In this document: piece after piece, positions 56,397 to 64,000 of the stretch
How positions within the stretch are numbered: position 1 is the stretch's first letter
Layout: each line of letters opens with the position of its first letter
Assembly (NCBI RefSeq): GCF_001723605.1
Contig: NZ_CP017111.1
Location: 310,001 to 374,000, forward strand
Reading direction: 5' to 3'
Source of the DNA: Sulfurospirillum halorespirans DSM 13726
Lineage (GTDB): Bacteria; Campylobacterota; Campylobacteria; Campylobacterales; Sulfurospirillaceae
Length of the DNA: 64,000 nucleotides
Translations under genes and position numbers: made by a program
Notes under the pieces: model-generated
Told to the model about the DNA's origin: nothing
The model's input: only the letters and a program-made list of their open reading frames with translations
Database searches by the model: none

Positions 56397-58290
56397 TAGA
56401 AACTCTTCCTTGATCTTCATCATACTTTTTAATTATTTTAGTATATGGATTTGTCATTTCTTCTAAATTTTCATCTGTAAAATAAGTGTTTTGCATAAGG
56501 CGTTCACGTAATTCTTTTGGGTATTGATCTTGTAAAAGCTGAGTTTGTTTTTTCAACTCTTTAATATGTTGTTCTGTAAAAATAGAACTACAACAGATAT
56601 TTCCTTCGCATCTTGCGGGTTGAGGCGATTCTCCTATAAAACTATCCAAGTTAAATCCTCTTTGACATGCCATTTCATTTGGATTGCTTCTATCATGAAT
56701 GCATAAGCAGATTGGAGTTTGCAAAATGGCAAGTTCTCCTTCTTGTACAAGTTGAAGTAAGTCTTGATGTAAAAGATCAGCAAAATCTTCAACATAAGAG
56801 CCTAGGAAGGAAGTGTTATTCATGATATGTTCTCCCTTATAATTGTAAAGCTTATGTCCTTCTTTAATTTCTTTTGAGATTACAAGCAATAAACGTTTAG
56901 CTTCTTGTTCTTCTAAGTCTTTAATTACTTTTTGATAATAAAGATTATAGTGTCCAACATATCGTAAAGTCATCTTAATGGACGTATGCCCAAGAAATAT
57001 TCTAGCAAGTTCAAGGCCATCTTTATCATTCAAATATACGATGATAAAGGCCATTACATGTCGAAGTTGATGAGGCGTAGGTGGGTTTTTTTCATTAATA
57101 AGATTATAGTATGTTTTGAGTATACCTCTTATATAAGATGCATGTGATAGTTCTTTGACTCCCGTATACATGATGGTCGTATTAATCAAAGGCCCAGTTT
57201 CTTGTGAATCCTTGATTTGTGCAATCTTAGATAGGATAAGTAAGGCTTCCTTCGCAATTAACGGTATAGGCATTTCAACTTCTTCGCCACCCTCATCAGC
57301 TGCAGTTTTTCGTACAATACGTGTAAGATGGGCATGGTCATCATGTCTAAATACAGGAAATCGTTCTAATATCATCAGCTCGCTAGCCCGCATACCAGTC
57401 ATCAGAGTAACAATTAATATACAAGCGCCTTCTAATTTTTTCATAGCATTCATAGGAGGTAGATGTGTTGTAGTGATTTTTTTACGATTGATTTTAGATT
57501 GACATAATTTTTGAAATTTTAATAAATCAGGTTCGCTATATTGATGGGTAGTGTTAGCAAAATGGTATCGTAGTTGTGTTTTTTGTTTTGCTTGCGTGAG
57601 AGTTTTTATATATTTATATTGTTCTACAACTAAAAATACATCCTCTGAATAATTTTTTATATATGTCATTGCTTTTTCTAAAACGGGTTTGAGTTGATCT
57701 AAAGGATATGGAGTTCTTTTACTCCCAAGAACTTGACGGTGCCTTTCTTCTTCTTGTGCACCAGCGTTAATTTTGTAGCAAACTGATGCATTAGATAATA
57801 GGCTCTCATCTAATCTTAAAAAATAAGGTAGCTGCGAATTTGCATCCGTTATCCATTCTTTAATTTTGAAGAGTTTCATAGATAAGTGAGAAAAAGAGAG
57901 CCCTTTTTCTATTTTATTGTAAAAATACTTTTCTATATTGGTAGTTGGAATTTCATCAAGCCTTTGTATAGAGGAACCTAAATCATTTTGTATATTTTTA
58001 AGTATATGGTGTAGATCGTAACAATAGGCTTTTTTCCCACTGTTTAGAGGGATGTCACCAACATGGCCATGAAATTTAAGCAAAGTAATAACTCGAAATG
58101 CTAACTCAAAAATGCCTTCTAGCTTTATAGGCATTTTTGATGGCTTTAAAATACTAGTCGGAAGCATAAGTGGATTATTTGCAAAATAAGTATTAAATGT
58201 TCCTGGGAACATTAAATGATTTAGCAGATGATAAACTTCATTTACCGTATGACATTGCTTGAGTTGTAATCTAATATGTTGTGGTATCAT
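56389..58290 (-). CDS. Large tyrosine recombinase (TnpB-like)
   Basis: 633 residues from the ATG following gaggt (another ATG lies 12 bp upstream). Catalytic motifs: MTGMRASELM, TPHQLRHVMAFIIVYL, and IFLGHTSIKMTLRYVGHYN with the Tyr nucleophile. After the catalytic domain comes a Cys-rich tail (CLCIH, MACQRG, ARCEGNICC) that may bind zinc. Size is close to Tn554 TnpB. Overlaps the first recombinase gene by about 20 bp. Confidence 0.85.
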   Translation of the reverse strand: MIPQHIRLQLKQCHTVNEVYHLLNHLMFPGTFNTYFANNPLMLPTSILKPSKMPIKLEGIFELAFRVITLLKFHGHVGDIPLNSGKKAYCYDLHHILKNIQNDLGSSIQRLDEIPTTNIEKYFYNKIEKGLSFSHLSMKLFKIKEWITDANSQLPYFLRLDESLLSNASVCYKINAGAQEEERHRQVLGSKRTPYPLDQLKPVLEKAMTYIKNYSEDVFLVVEQYKYIKTLTQAKQKTQLRYHFANTTHQYSEPDLLKFQKLCQSKINRKKITTTHLPPMNAMKKLEGACILIVTLMTGMRASELMILERFPVFRHDDHAHLTRIVRKTAADEGGEEVEMPIPLIAKEALLILSKIAQIKDSQETGPLINTTIMYTGVKELSHASYIRGILKTYYNLINEKNPPTPHQLRHVMAFIIVYLNDKDGLELARIFLGHTSIKMTLRYVGHYNLYYQKVIKDLEEQEAKRLLLVISKEIKEGHKLYNYKGEHIMNNTSFLGSYVEDFADLLHQDLLQLVQEGELAILQTPICLCIHDRSNPNEMACQRGFNLDSFIGESPQPARCEGNICCSSIFTEQHIKELKKQTQLLQDQYPKELRERLMQNTYFTDENLEEMTNPYTKIIKKYDEDQGRVSNG

Positions 58291-60445
58291 GTTCAACCTC
58301 ATTGAGATTAAGTTTGCGAATACGTTGAAATTTTTTGCTTACAAATGTACTATAATGCCTCATCTCTTGCAGTGCATATTCTTTTTCAAAAGTTGTAAAA
58401 TTTTCTATAGTATTTAGCGCTGCTTGATAGTCTATTAAATATTCTTTTTCCCAATCTGCTTCACTTAGGAAAATTTCTTTTTCTTCTTCCATGTACTTGA
58501 TCCATGCAAAAATAACAGGGCCATGAATTTTTGGAATGACACAACTTTGACTGCATTGAGTTAAACATTTTAACCAATCTGAACATATCTCATCACTTTG
58601 TAGGGATGGTGCATTGGGAAAAGTTGGATTTTTAGGATTTTGACAATTTGCTAATGGTCCTTGAAATATAAACATTTTTGGGTCATCATCTATTATTATT
58701 TTACCACTAAAAATGCCAACAAGCTTGTCTTGAGTTTTTGCGATTTTGTAAAGCTTTCCTTCTTTAAACTCTGCACAGTTTTCATAATGTATTTGAGTAT
58801 TGATATGCTTATGCCCTTTTTTCAGTTGTCGTTCATATTCAGTTAGCCCATGTAGGTAGTTGGTATAATTCTTATTGACTCTAAGTCTCATATGATCTAT
58901 TGAATCAAGCTTTTCCCCCATAGAATCTGTAATTAAATATTTTTTGTATAAAGATTGGTTGGATCGTTTGATACTGTCAAAAAATCTTCTTCTCGTCCAA
59001 ATACTAACACAATTATTTTTAGGTTCCAGAAAATTCAAATATAGAAAAAAATTATTTTGATTAGATCTTTCCCATAAAGGGGTTAACCATTTTAGGTAAA
59101 AACTTAAATATTCAAATGTTAATGAGTTATGTTGTATAACTGTTCTGTATCGCGTATTATTACGACTTTTAATGCCATGTATATCAATTGTAAGTCCTGT
59201 GTTATCACCTAGTTGATATTCTCCGTTATTATCACTATGTACTTTCCAACTTCGAAGTACCTCAGGATTCACTCCTTTGCGAATGAGCAAATAGAGTATC
59301 AAAGGATAAATCTCATGCATAGACGGTAATATCCTAGATGTATAATCAGCTATCTTAAGCCCCAATTTGTAGAAATTACTTGCAATAAAAGAAGCTTCAT
59401 CAACAAATAGAGTTTTATAACACTCTTTGATGGATCTATCAAATGGCCAATCTGTGATTAATTCTTTATGCCAAAAAGCAAATATTTTTTCACTATTAAT
59501 CGTAATATTCATTCCATCTTGAGCTATCATCAGAAGTTTTTTATGTTGTTCTTCTTGTTGTCCGTCTTTATATCGAAAAACACTAGGAGATACGCAACGA
59601 ACCCAACATCGTAAATCGATGTTGTATAGCAACATGGCTATTTTTTTAATGATTAAATTTAATGAGGTCCCTTTATTACCGAGATCTACATTATCAAAAT
59701 AGGTTTTTGCAAGATTTTCTAAACTAAAAAGATTGATTTTTTGGAATTCTTCCATCCATTGTTGATATTCTTTGGCTCTATTTATAATGTAGTTAAGTTC
59801 TTTTCTGGCGCATATATCTAATTGATACAGCGTTGTTGTAGGTAACGCTTTCGTAGGCTTTTTTATACGACGTCCAGCTTTTCGTCTGCTCGTAAAGTGA
59901 GGTACCAATTCAGAAACACGATTGAAAAAAGCAGTTAAGTGTGTCTTATTCGCTCGATTAATCTTTAGATCAAGAATAGTATCCCAAACTATTTCTTGAT
60001 GTTCATTCGTCATATCTTGTAACTTCTCAAGAGAGATACTGTTTTTTTGCATTGCTTTTAAGAAAATACCACAAGCGTATAAACACTCTCGAATTGTCGA
60101 AACATTTGAATTTTCTGGAACTATCTGTAATAAGGAATCTATAATAAAATTAGAATATTGCGGAAATAAGTCTAGTACGTTCTGTTTATTAATTTTACTA
60201 CTAGGTTTTATTGTGCTAGAACCTTTTTTTTGTAGAGCCTTAATAAAATCCACATGATTAGCTAAAGATAGATAGACACGTGCATGCAAATTTGTTGAAT
60301 CTCCAGTGTGTCTATATATTAAATATGTACCATAGTGTTCTATAGCAAATGAAGAATCTACTGTATCAAAATGTTTTTTATAATTTTGTTCTTTTAACGA
60401 AGTGATTGAAGTTTTTGAAATAGAGAGCTTTTTTGCTTTTGGCAT
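58271..60445 (-). CDS. Largest recombinase-like protein, first gene of the operon
   Basis: 724 residues. The C-terminal half has a divergent tyrosine-recombinase pattern: an Arg in RKGVNPEVLRSW, DHMRLRVNKNY in place of the usual HxLR, and LKKGHKHINTQIHYENC with the candidate Tyr. It ends with a Cys-rich segment (ICSDWLKCLTQCSQSC) like that of its neighbour. Ribosome site is weak (aagag). An AGTATAATTA site (60456-60465) lies 11 bp upstream of the start, so recombinase binding could repress the operon. Confidence 0.75.
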   Translation of the reverse strand: MPKAKKLSISKTSITSLKEQNYKKHFDTVDSSFAIEHYGTYLIYRHTGDSTNLHARVYLSLANHVDFIKALQKKGSSTIKPSSKINKQNVLDLFPQYSNFIIDSLLQIVPENSNVSTIRECLYACGIFLKAMQKNSISLEKLQDMTNEHQEIVWDTILDLKINRANKTHLTAFFNRVSELVPHFTSRRKAGRRIKKPTKALPTTTLYQLDICARKELNYIINRAKEYQQWMEEFQKINLFSLENLAKTYFDNVDLGNKGTSLNLIIKKIAMLLYNIDLRCWVRCVSPSVFRYKDGQQEEQHKKLLMIAQDGMNITINSEKIFAFWHKELITDWPFDRSIKECYKTLFVDEASFIASNFYKLGLKIADYTSRILPSMHEIYPLILYLLIRKGVNPEVLRSWKVHSDNNGEYQLGDNTGLTIDIHGIKSRNNTRYRTVIQHNSLTFEYLSFYLKWLTPLWERSNQNNFFLYLNFLEPKNNCVSIWTRRRFFDSIKRSNQSLYKKYLITDSMGEKLDSIDHMRLRVNKNYTNYLHGLTEYERQLKKGHKHINTQIHYENCAEFKEGKLYKIAKTQDKLVGIFSGKIIIDDDPKMFIFQGPLANCQNPKNPTFPNAPSLQSDEICSDWLKCLTQCSQSCVIPKIHGPVIFAWIKYMEEEKEIFLSEADWEKEYLIDYQAALNTIENFTTFEKEYALQEMRHYSTFVSKKFQRIRKLNLNEVEHDTTTY

Positions 60446-60455
60446 TTTGTACTCT

Positions 60456-60532
60456 TAATTATACTTTTTTGAAGTATATCAGAAATACAGAAAATTGTTA
60501 TTAATTATACTTTTTTTAAAATTTTAGAAAAG
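60456..60532. repeat. Right end of the element: terminal inverted repeat and iterated sites
   Basis: TAATTATACT at 60456 and 60502 (complement of AGTATAATTA) and the tip ATTTTAGAAAAG at 60521-60532, mirror image of the left end. The gpx reading frame enters this sequence and stops at 60505. Confidence 0.8.
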
Positions 60533-60714
60533 AAGCCCAAGATAACCAGCCCTTGGTCTTTGTACTTTTCATACAAACGCTCAAGCCCTTCGTACTGGCT
60601 CGTAAAGCCACATTTACTCGCCACATTCACGATGAGTAAAACCTTGTTTTTAAAGCTACTCATTGAGATGATTTCACCGCTAATCGTTTTCACTTCAAAG
60701 TCATAAATACTCAT
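60533..60714 (-). pseudogene. gpx: Glutathione peroxidase, N-terminal 61 codons (gene split by the element)
   Basis: ATG preceded by aaggagc. Residues include [19 protein letters not shown] with the peroxidatic Cys, and end at LVILGF exactly where PCNQF should follow; that continuation is 36 kb away at 24.56 kb. A short hybrid product (69 residues) ending in the element's terminal repeat would be made. Confidence 0.93.
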
Positions 60715-60767
60715 AAAAGCTCCTTGTTTGACACAAACATGAAAAACAGAAAATTATAGCAAAGTTA

Positions 60768-60796
60768 TTGACAAGTAACGCTATATGCACTACAAT
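60768..60796 (+). promoter_or_regulatory. Promoter of the toxin-antitoxin pair
   Basis: TTGACA-N17-TACAAT, near-perfect sigma-70-type spacing. The -10 overlaps a short palindrome ACAATTGT that could be an antitoxin operator. Confidence 0.6.
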
Positions 60797-60824
60797 TGTA
60801 TCTACAAAATAAAAGGTGCTACGT

Positions 60825-61055
60825 ATGAAACAGGCTATTAATATACGTCTCGAAAAAGAGATGATTGACACATTGGATGAATATGCAGGTGAGCTGGATA
60901 AGAGTCGAACCAGTTTGATCGAAAAAGCAATTGAGCTTTACTTTGATACGCTCGATGAGATGGTGGCGGACAAACGCATCGACAATCTCAAAAGTGGCAA
61001 GTCAACCGTAATCTCTTTGGGAGAGGTCTTTAAACAAGCAGGAATCAATGTATAA
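60825..61055 (+). CDS. Ribbon-helix-helix antitoxin (RelB/CopG-like)
   Basis: 76 residues from ATG after aaggtg. An N-terminal beta strand (INIRLEKEMIDTL) and helices (SRTSLIEKAIELYFD) form a ribbon-helix-helix DNA-binding domain; the tail (VISLGEVFKQAGINV) binds and neutralises the toxin. The stop overlaps the toxin start by eight bases. Confidence 0.83.
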   Translation: MKQAINIRLEKEMIDTLDEYAGELDKSRTSLIEKAIELYFDTLDEMVADKRIDNLKSGKSTVISLGEVFKQAGINV

Positions 61056-61299
61056 AGTTGCCTTTGAGCAAGATGCTCAAAAAGAGTTTTTGAAGCTTCA
61101 ACAAAGCATTCAAGCGTTTGTCGCCACAAAGATTTTAGAGCTCCAAGCAGGTAATTTTTTAGGTGATAAGGCTCTAAAGGGAAAACACAAAGGCAAGTTT
61201 AGAAAACGAGCTGGAGATTACCGTATTGTTTACCTCAAAGAGGGAGAGTTGCTTGTTATTACGATCATTCGTGTGGCACATCGGAAAGAGGTGTACTAA
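61048..61299 (+). CDS. RelE/ParE-family toxin
   Basis: 83 residues with the RelE/ParE fold pattern (YKVAFEQDAQKEFLKL, KGKHKGKFRKRAGDYRIVYL, ITIIRVAHRKEVY). Catalytic-type Arg residues in FRKRAGDYRI and HRKEVY suggest an mRNA interferase of the RelE group. Pair with the preceding antitoxin. Confidence 0.87.
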   Translation: MYKVAFEQDAQKEFLKLQQSIQAFVATKILELQAGNFLGDKALKGKHKGKFRKRAGDYRIVYLKEGELLVITIIRVAHRKEVY

Positions 61300-61331
61300 A
61301 ATGTTATTATTAATTCTCAATAAAAAAATAT

Positions 61332-62201
61332 TTGATTAAATCCATAGTATTATCTTTAATTTTTGTTTCATTTAACTACATCATAAAAGAAATTTATGAA
61401 AATGCAAAAATCATAGCCCAAGAAACACAATTAAGTTTTTCATTGAAAGATGGAAAAACAGGAGAAGTTTTTATTGAAAACACAGGAAAATTTAATTTTG
61501 AAATAACCAAGATAACTATAGGTAATTATAAGTCAGAATGCATTTATTTTACAAAACGTAATATAGAAGATGTTAATAATTATTTAAATAAAGAAACAAA
61601 AGAAGCAATAAATGTGGACGCTTTTAAAAAAGTCTTGGAGCTTGAAAGCTTAGTTATTTCAAAAGGAGAAAAAATAGTTAGGCAGTTATTCTCAAAACCA
61701 ACTATAAATGGTTCATTTTGTAGTTATGATATACCAATAACAATAGAATTTAAATCAACTTCATTTTGGGCAAATTTATATTTGAATTTTTTAAAGTTAT
61801 TAGATTTAATTAATCCCAAACAAGAGATATATATTCGCTTTGATGGATGTGAATTTAATCAAATTGGTAAAAAAATTTATGAAAATAGAAGTGAAAATAT
61901 AAAGCAAATACAGAACAAATTAATGCAATGTTTTGAGAAATATTCAAATTTTAATGCCAAAAAGATAGCAATTGAAGATCAGTCTGAAAAGTATAAAGAA
62001 ATACAAAAAAATAGATTAGAGTTAATTTCTAACGATGAATTAATGAAATTATCTGAAAAGCTACTAAAAATGTCGAAAGAAGAGCTGGGTAGTCGAAAGA
62101 TGAGTTATTGCTATGAATATATGATTGTGTTCCAAGAGATGAAAAATAGAGTGTTGACTCATAAAAATGCTGATGTAGCTTTAAATTTTTGTATGAATTG
62201 A
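61332..62201 (+). CDS. AT-rich gene of unknown function
   Basis: 289 residues from a TTG without an obvious ribosome site. An N-terminal hydrophobic helix (SIVLSLIFVSFNYIIKEIY) is followed by a beta-rich region and a Lys/Glu-rich helical tail. Strikingly low GC compared with the flanking genes suggests recent acquisition. No family recognised. Confidence 0.5.
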   Translation: MIKSIVLSLIFVSFNYIIKEIYENAKIIAQETQLSFSLKDGKTGEVFIENTGKFNFEITKITIGNYKSECIYFTKRNIEDVNNYLNKETKEAINVDAFKKVLELESLVISKGEKIVRQLFSKPTINGSFCSYDIPITIEFKSTSFWANLYLNFLKLLDLINPKQEIYIRFDGCEFNQIGKKIYENRSENIKQIQNKLMQCFEKYSNFNAKKIAIEDQSEKYKEIQKNRLELISNDELMKLSEKLLKMSKEELGSRKMSYCYEYMIVFQEMKNRVLTHKNADVALNFCMN

Positions 62202-62270
62202 AATAATGAAAAAGTTCCTTGTGATATTTTTACAATTTTAAAAATATTCGTTTACTAACTCACAGTTTCT

Positions 62271-63122
62271 TTAGTCTCTTCCCAAAAACTCAGAAGCCTC
62301 AGAAATGATCAAAAATGCTTCAGGGTCGTACTCACGGATGATGTCTTTAAGCAGTTGAATTTTTGAGATCTCAACCGAGAGCAAAATCATCGTCTTTGTC
62401 TGCTTTTGATGGTGCAATCCTACACCTGTAAAAATCGTGCCGTGCTCTTCGATGCGCTCTCTGATCTGTTCGGTTAAGGCTTCCACATTATTGGAGACGA
62501 TTTTCACGACTTTTTTAGAGGGACGACCGGTGAGGATGACATCGATGATCTTAGCCGTGACATACACCCCAATCATGCTGTAAAGCGCTTTTTTAAGGTC
62601 TCCATAGACAAAAATATAGGCAAACATGATGGTCACATCGATGCTTAAGAGCACCTCTGAAGCTTTAAATTTACTCTTCATTGCGACGATTTCACCCACC
62701 ACCGATGTGCTGCCTGTAGAGGAGCGTCCTTTGATGACCAAACCAACCCCCAGCCCGATAAAAATACCCCCAAAAACAGCGGCTAACAAAACGTCATCGG
62801 TGAGTGGTTTTAGGTGTAGAAATTCTCGAAAAAGATCGGTAAAAAATGAGGTGGAAAGCATGGCGAGGAGGGTTTTAAAGGTGTACTGCTTTCCAAAATA
62901 GATAAAGCCTAAAAGGATGAAGGGAACACTCACTAACATAATGAGCGTTCCAAGCGTGAGTGAGGTCACGATGTAGTGAAGAATCAGCGCGATACCAATG
63001 CCACCACCCGTGACCATATTGTTAGGCGATAAAAAGCAGACGACGGCAAACGCCATCGACATCGTGCCTAAAAGTACATAGACGTACTGGAGGAGGGCAA
63101 GGGAGCGTGAAGGCTGTTTCAT
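62271..63122 (-). CDS. YitT-family membrane protein (DUF2179)
   Basis: 283 residues with five or six membrane helices in the first 190 residues (FLSPNNMVTGGGIGIALILH, GVGLVIKGRSSTGSTSVVGE) and a C-terminal DUF2179 domain (GTIFTGVGLHHQKQTKTMIL). Transport substrate unknown. ATG overlaps the sppA stop. Confidence 0.87.
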   Translation of the reverse strand: MKQPSRSLALLQYVYVLLGTMSMAFAVVCFLSPNNMVTGGGIGIALILHYIVTSLTLGTLIMLVSVPFILLGFIYFGKQYTFKTLLAMLSTSFFTDLFREFLHLKPLTDDVLLAAVFGGIFIGLGVGLVIKGRSSTGSTSVVGEIVAMKSKFKASEVLLSIDVTIMFAYIFVYGDLKKALYSMIGVYVTAKIIDVILTGRPSKKVVKIVSNNVEALTEQIRERIEEHGTIFTGVGLHHQKQTKTMILLSVEISKIQLLKDIIREYDPEAFLIISEASEFLGRD

Positions 63123-63982
63123 TATTTAAGATACCCCATCAAATTAAAAATAGGCAATTTAGAGCTACTTTCTAATTTTTTCATCCATTTATCCATCGCA
63201 TCTGGTTTTTCCCAAACGGCTGATTTGACTTGGGCGAGCTCTTCGACCTTGTTTTTAGCATCTTGAATGGAACCCACTTCGTCGATGAGGTGTAGCCCCA
63301 GTGCTTTTCGGGCGATAAAAACTTGTGCGTTCGCAAATTCGTTTGGTTTTGCAAGATTAAGCCCACGTGCGGTTGCCACATCGGTGATAAAAAGCGTGTA
63401 CGCATCATCGATCAGCTCTTTAAGCGCACCTCGCTCTTTGGGTGTCCATTCACGTGTAAACGTTCCCATCTGTTTGTACTCACCCGCGGTAATGATCTGC
63501 TCTGAGATACCCAGTTTTTTAGCCAACTCTGCCACGTTAGGCGCTTGGAAAAGCACACCGATGGAGCCTACAAACGCCCCTGGATTGGCAATGATGTGGT
63601 TTGCCCAGATGGAAGCGTAGTAACTTCCACTGGTCATACTTCCTGCGGCATACGCCACGACAGGTTTGTGTACGCTCAAACGTTTCACTGCCATAGAAAG
63701 CTCGATGGAAGGCGCTAAAGCACCACCAGGAGAGTCTACATGTAAAAGCACTCCTTTGATGTGTTCGTCTTTGTCCGCTTTATCGATGTTCTCTAAAATC
63801 TCTTCAATGTTTAAAATCTCACCCTCAATTTTGACAACTGCAAGATTGGGATTGTTCAGCTCTTCTTGGGAACCAAAAATGAGCACCAAAAGCAGTATAA
63901 AAAGCATCGCTTTGAAGTGGTTTTGGATGTAGCCCAAAACGGCGCCTATCCAGATAAAAGGTTTTTTAATCAGGTCTAGCAT
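63122..63982 (-). CDS. sppA: Signal peptide peptidase SppA (S49 family)
   Basis: 286 residues. A membrane anchor (AMLFILLLVLIFGS), then a ClpP-like protease domain with the nucleophile Ser in AAGSMTSGSYYAS and the general-base Lys in GEYKQMGTFTREWTPKERG. Short, single-domain form as in Gram-positives and Campylobacterota. Degrades cleaved signal peptides in the inner membrane. ggagaa ribosome site precedes the ATG. Confidence 0.92.
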   Translation of the reverse strand: MLDLIKKPFIWIGAVLGYIQNHFKAMLFILLLVLIFGSQEELNNPNLAVVKIEGEILNIEEILENIDKADKDEHIKGVLLHVDSPGGALAPSIELSMAVKRLSVHKPVVAYAAGSMTSGSYYASIWANHIIANPGAFVGSIGVLFQAPNVAELAKKLGISEQIITAGEYKQMGTFTREWTPKERGALKELIDDAYTLFITDVATARGLNLAKPNEFANAQVFIARKALGLHLIDEVGSIQDAKNKVEELAQVKSAVWEKPDAMDKWMKKLESSSKLPIFNLMGYLK

Positions 63983-64000
63983 GGTTGTTCTCCGTCAATA

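Larger units (their letters stand above)
24571..60532. mobile_element. About 36-kb integrative element with three tyrosine recombinases and nos cargo
   Basis: Boundaries are set by the split gpx gene and by the 12-bp inverted repeats CTTTTCTAAAAT (24571-24582) and ATTTTAGAAAAG (60521-60532). Iterated AGTATAATTA sites follow at both ends with nearly the same spacing (20 and 21 bp from the tips). The recombinase operon at the right end reads inward. The left junction carries five extra bases (ACTAT) between repeat and gpx, as expected for tyrosine-recombinase elements that carry a coupling sequence from an earlier site. No conjugation, replication or phage structural genes are seen. The general type resembles Tn554-like or GInt elements; I cannot assign it to a named element. 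Confidence 0.9.

Noticed and set aside
60505-60714. A 69-residue intact small protein
   Set aside because: Its last eight residues are translated from the element's terminal repeat; it is the gpx N-terminus.

Overview
The window looks like a chromosome segment of a Sulfurospirillum-type bacterium (Campylobacterota). Pointers are a Wolinella-like polysulfide reductase operon (PsrABC), a Wolinella-like nitrous oxide reductase operon with the cytochrome c-fused (clade II) NosZ and NosB/G/C1/C2/H partners, a menaquinone methyltransferase, a Campylobacterota-style Rieske/cytochrome b/diheme cytochrome c complex, many c-di-GMP and two-component proteins, and moderate to low GC. The genus is an inference; no rRNA or other marker lies in the window.

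Left host flank, 1-24.57 kb: a partial GGDEF-EAL gene; psrABC followed by an overlapping response regulator, histidine kinase and orphan periplasmic Cache protein; a HemN/HemW-like radical SAM protein; a manganese-dependent pyrophosphatase (ppaC); a TraT lipoprotein; ubiE-xseA; a Rop-like small protein; two diguanylate cyclases; adenine deaminase; an SDR/AraC pair; an FMN riboswitch with ribB; a LysR/YeiH pair; and the C-terminal part of a glutathione peroxidase gene (gpx). Copies of a structured intergenic repeat lie at 9.06, 12.37 and 21.17 kb.

Mobile element, about 24,571-60,532 (about 36 kb): the N-terminal 61 codons of gpx are at 60.53-60.71 kb and the remaining 97 at 24.27-24.57 kb, both on the minus strand. 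Joined, they give an ordinary 158-residue glutathione peroxidase, so everything between them is an insertion. Both ends carry a 12-bp inverted repeat (CTTTTCTAAAAT) and iterated copies of AGTATAATTA. Four overlapping genes at the right end encode three large tyrosine recombinases and a small helical protein, resembling Tn554 or GInt-type integration modules. The cargo is two metallophosphoesterases, a glutamine amidotransferase, a TonB receptor/ABC/NnrS operon under an FNR-like box, the nos operon (nosZBDGC1C2HF, NosL paralogues, nosY) with an ABC/membrane-protein cassette inside it, a two-component system, a small cytochrome c, a bc1-type complex whose Rieske gene has a deletion, and a cyclic-nucleotide-binding-domain protein. 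The element thus carries a nearly complete N2O-respiration chain.

Right flank, 60.53-64 kb: the gpx N-terminal fragment, a RelB/RelE-type toxin-antitoxin pair, an AT-rich gene of unknown function, a YitT-family membrane protein and SppA.

Throughout much of the window a palindrome, TTACATGTAA (usually TTTACATGTAAA), recurs, mostly inside genes and in different reading frames. I counted 17 exact copies where well under one is expected by chance. It is absent between 42.9 and 63.7 kb apart from partial matches.
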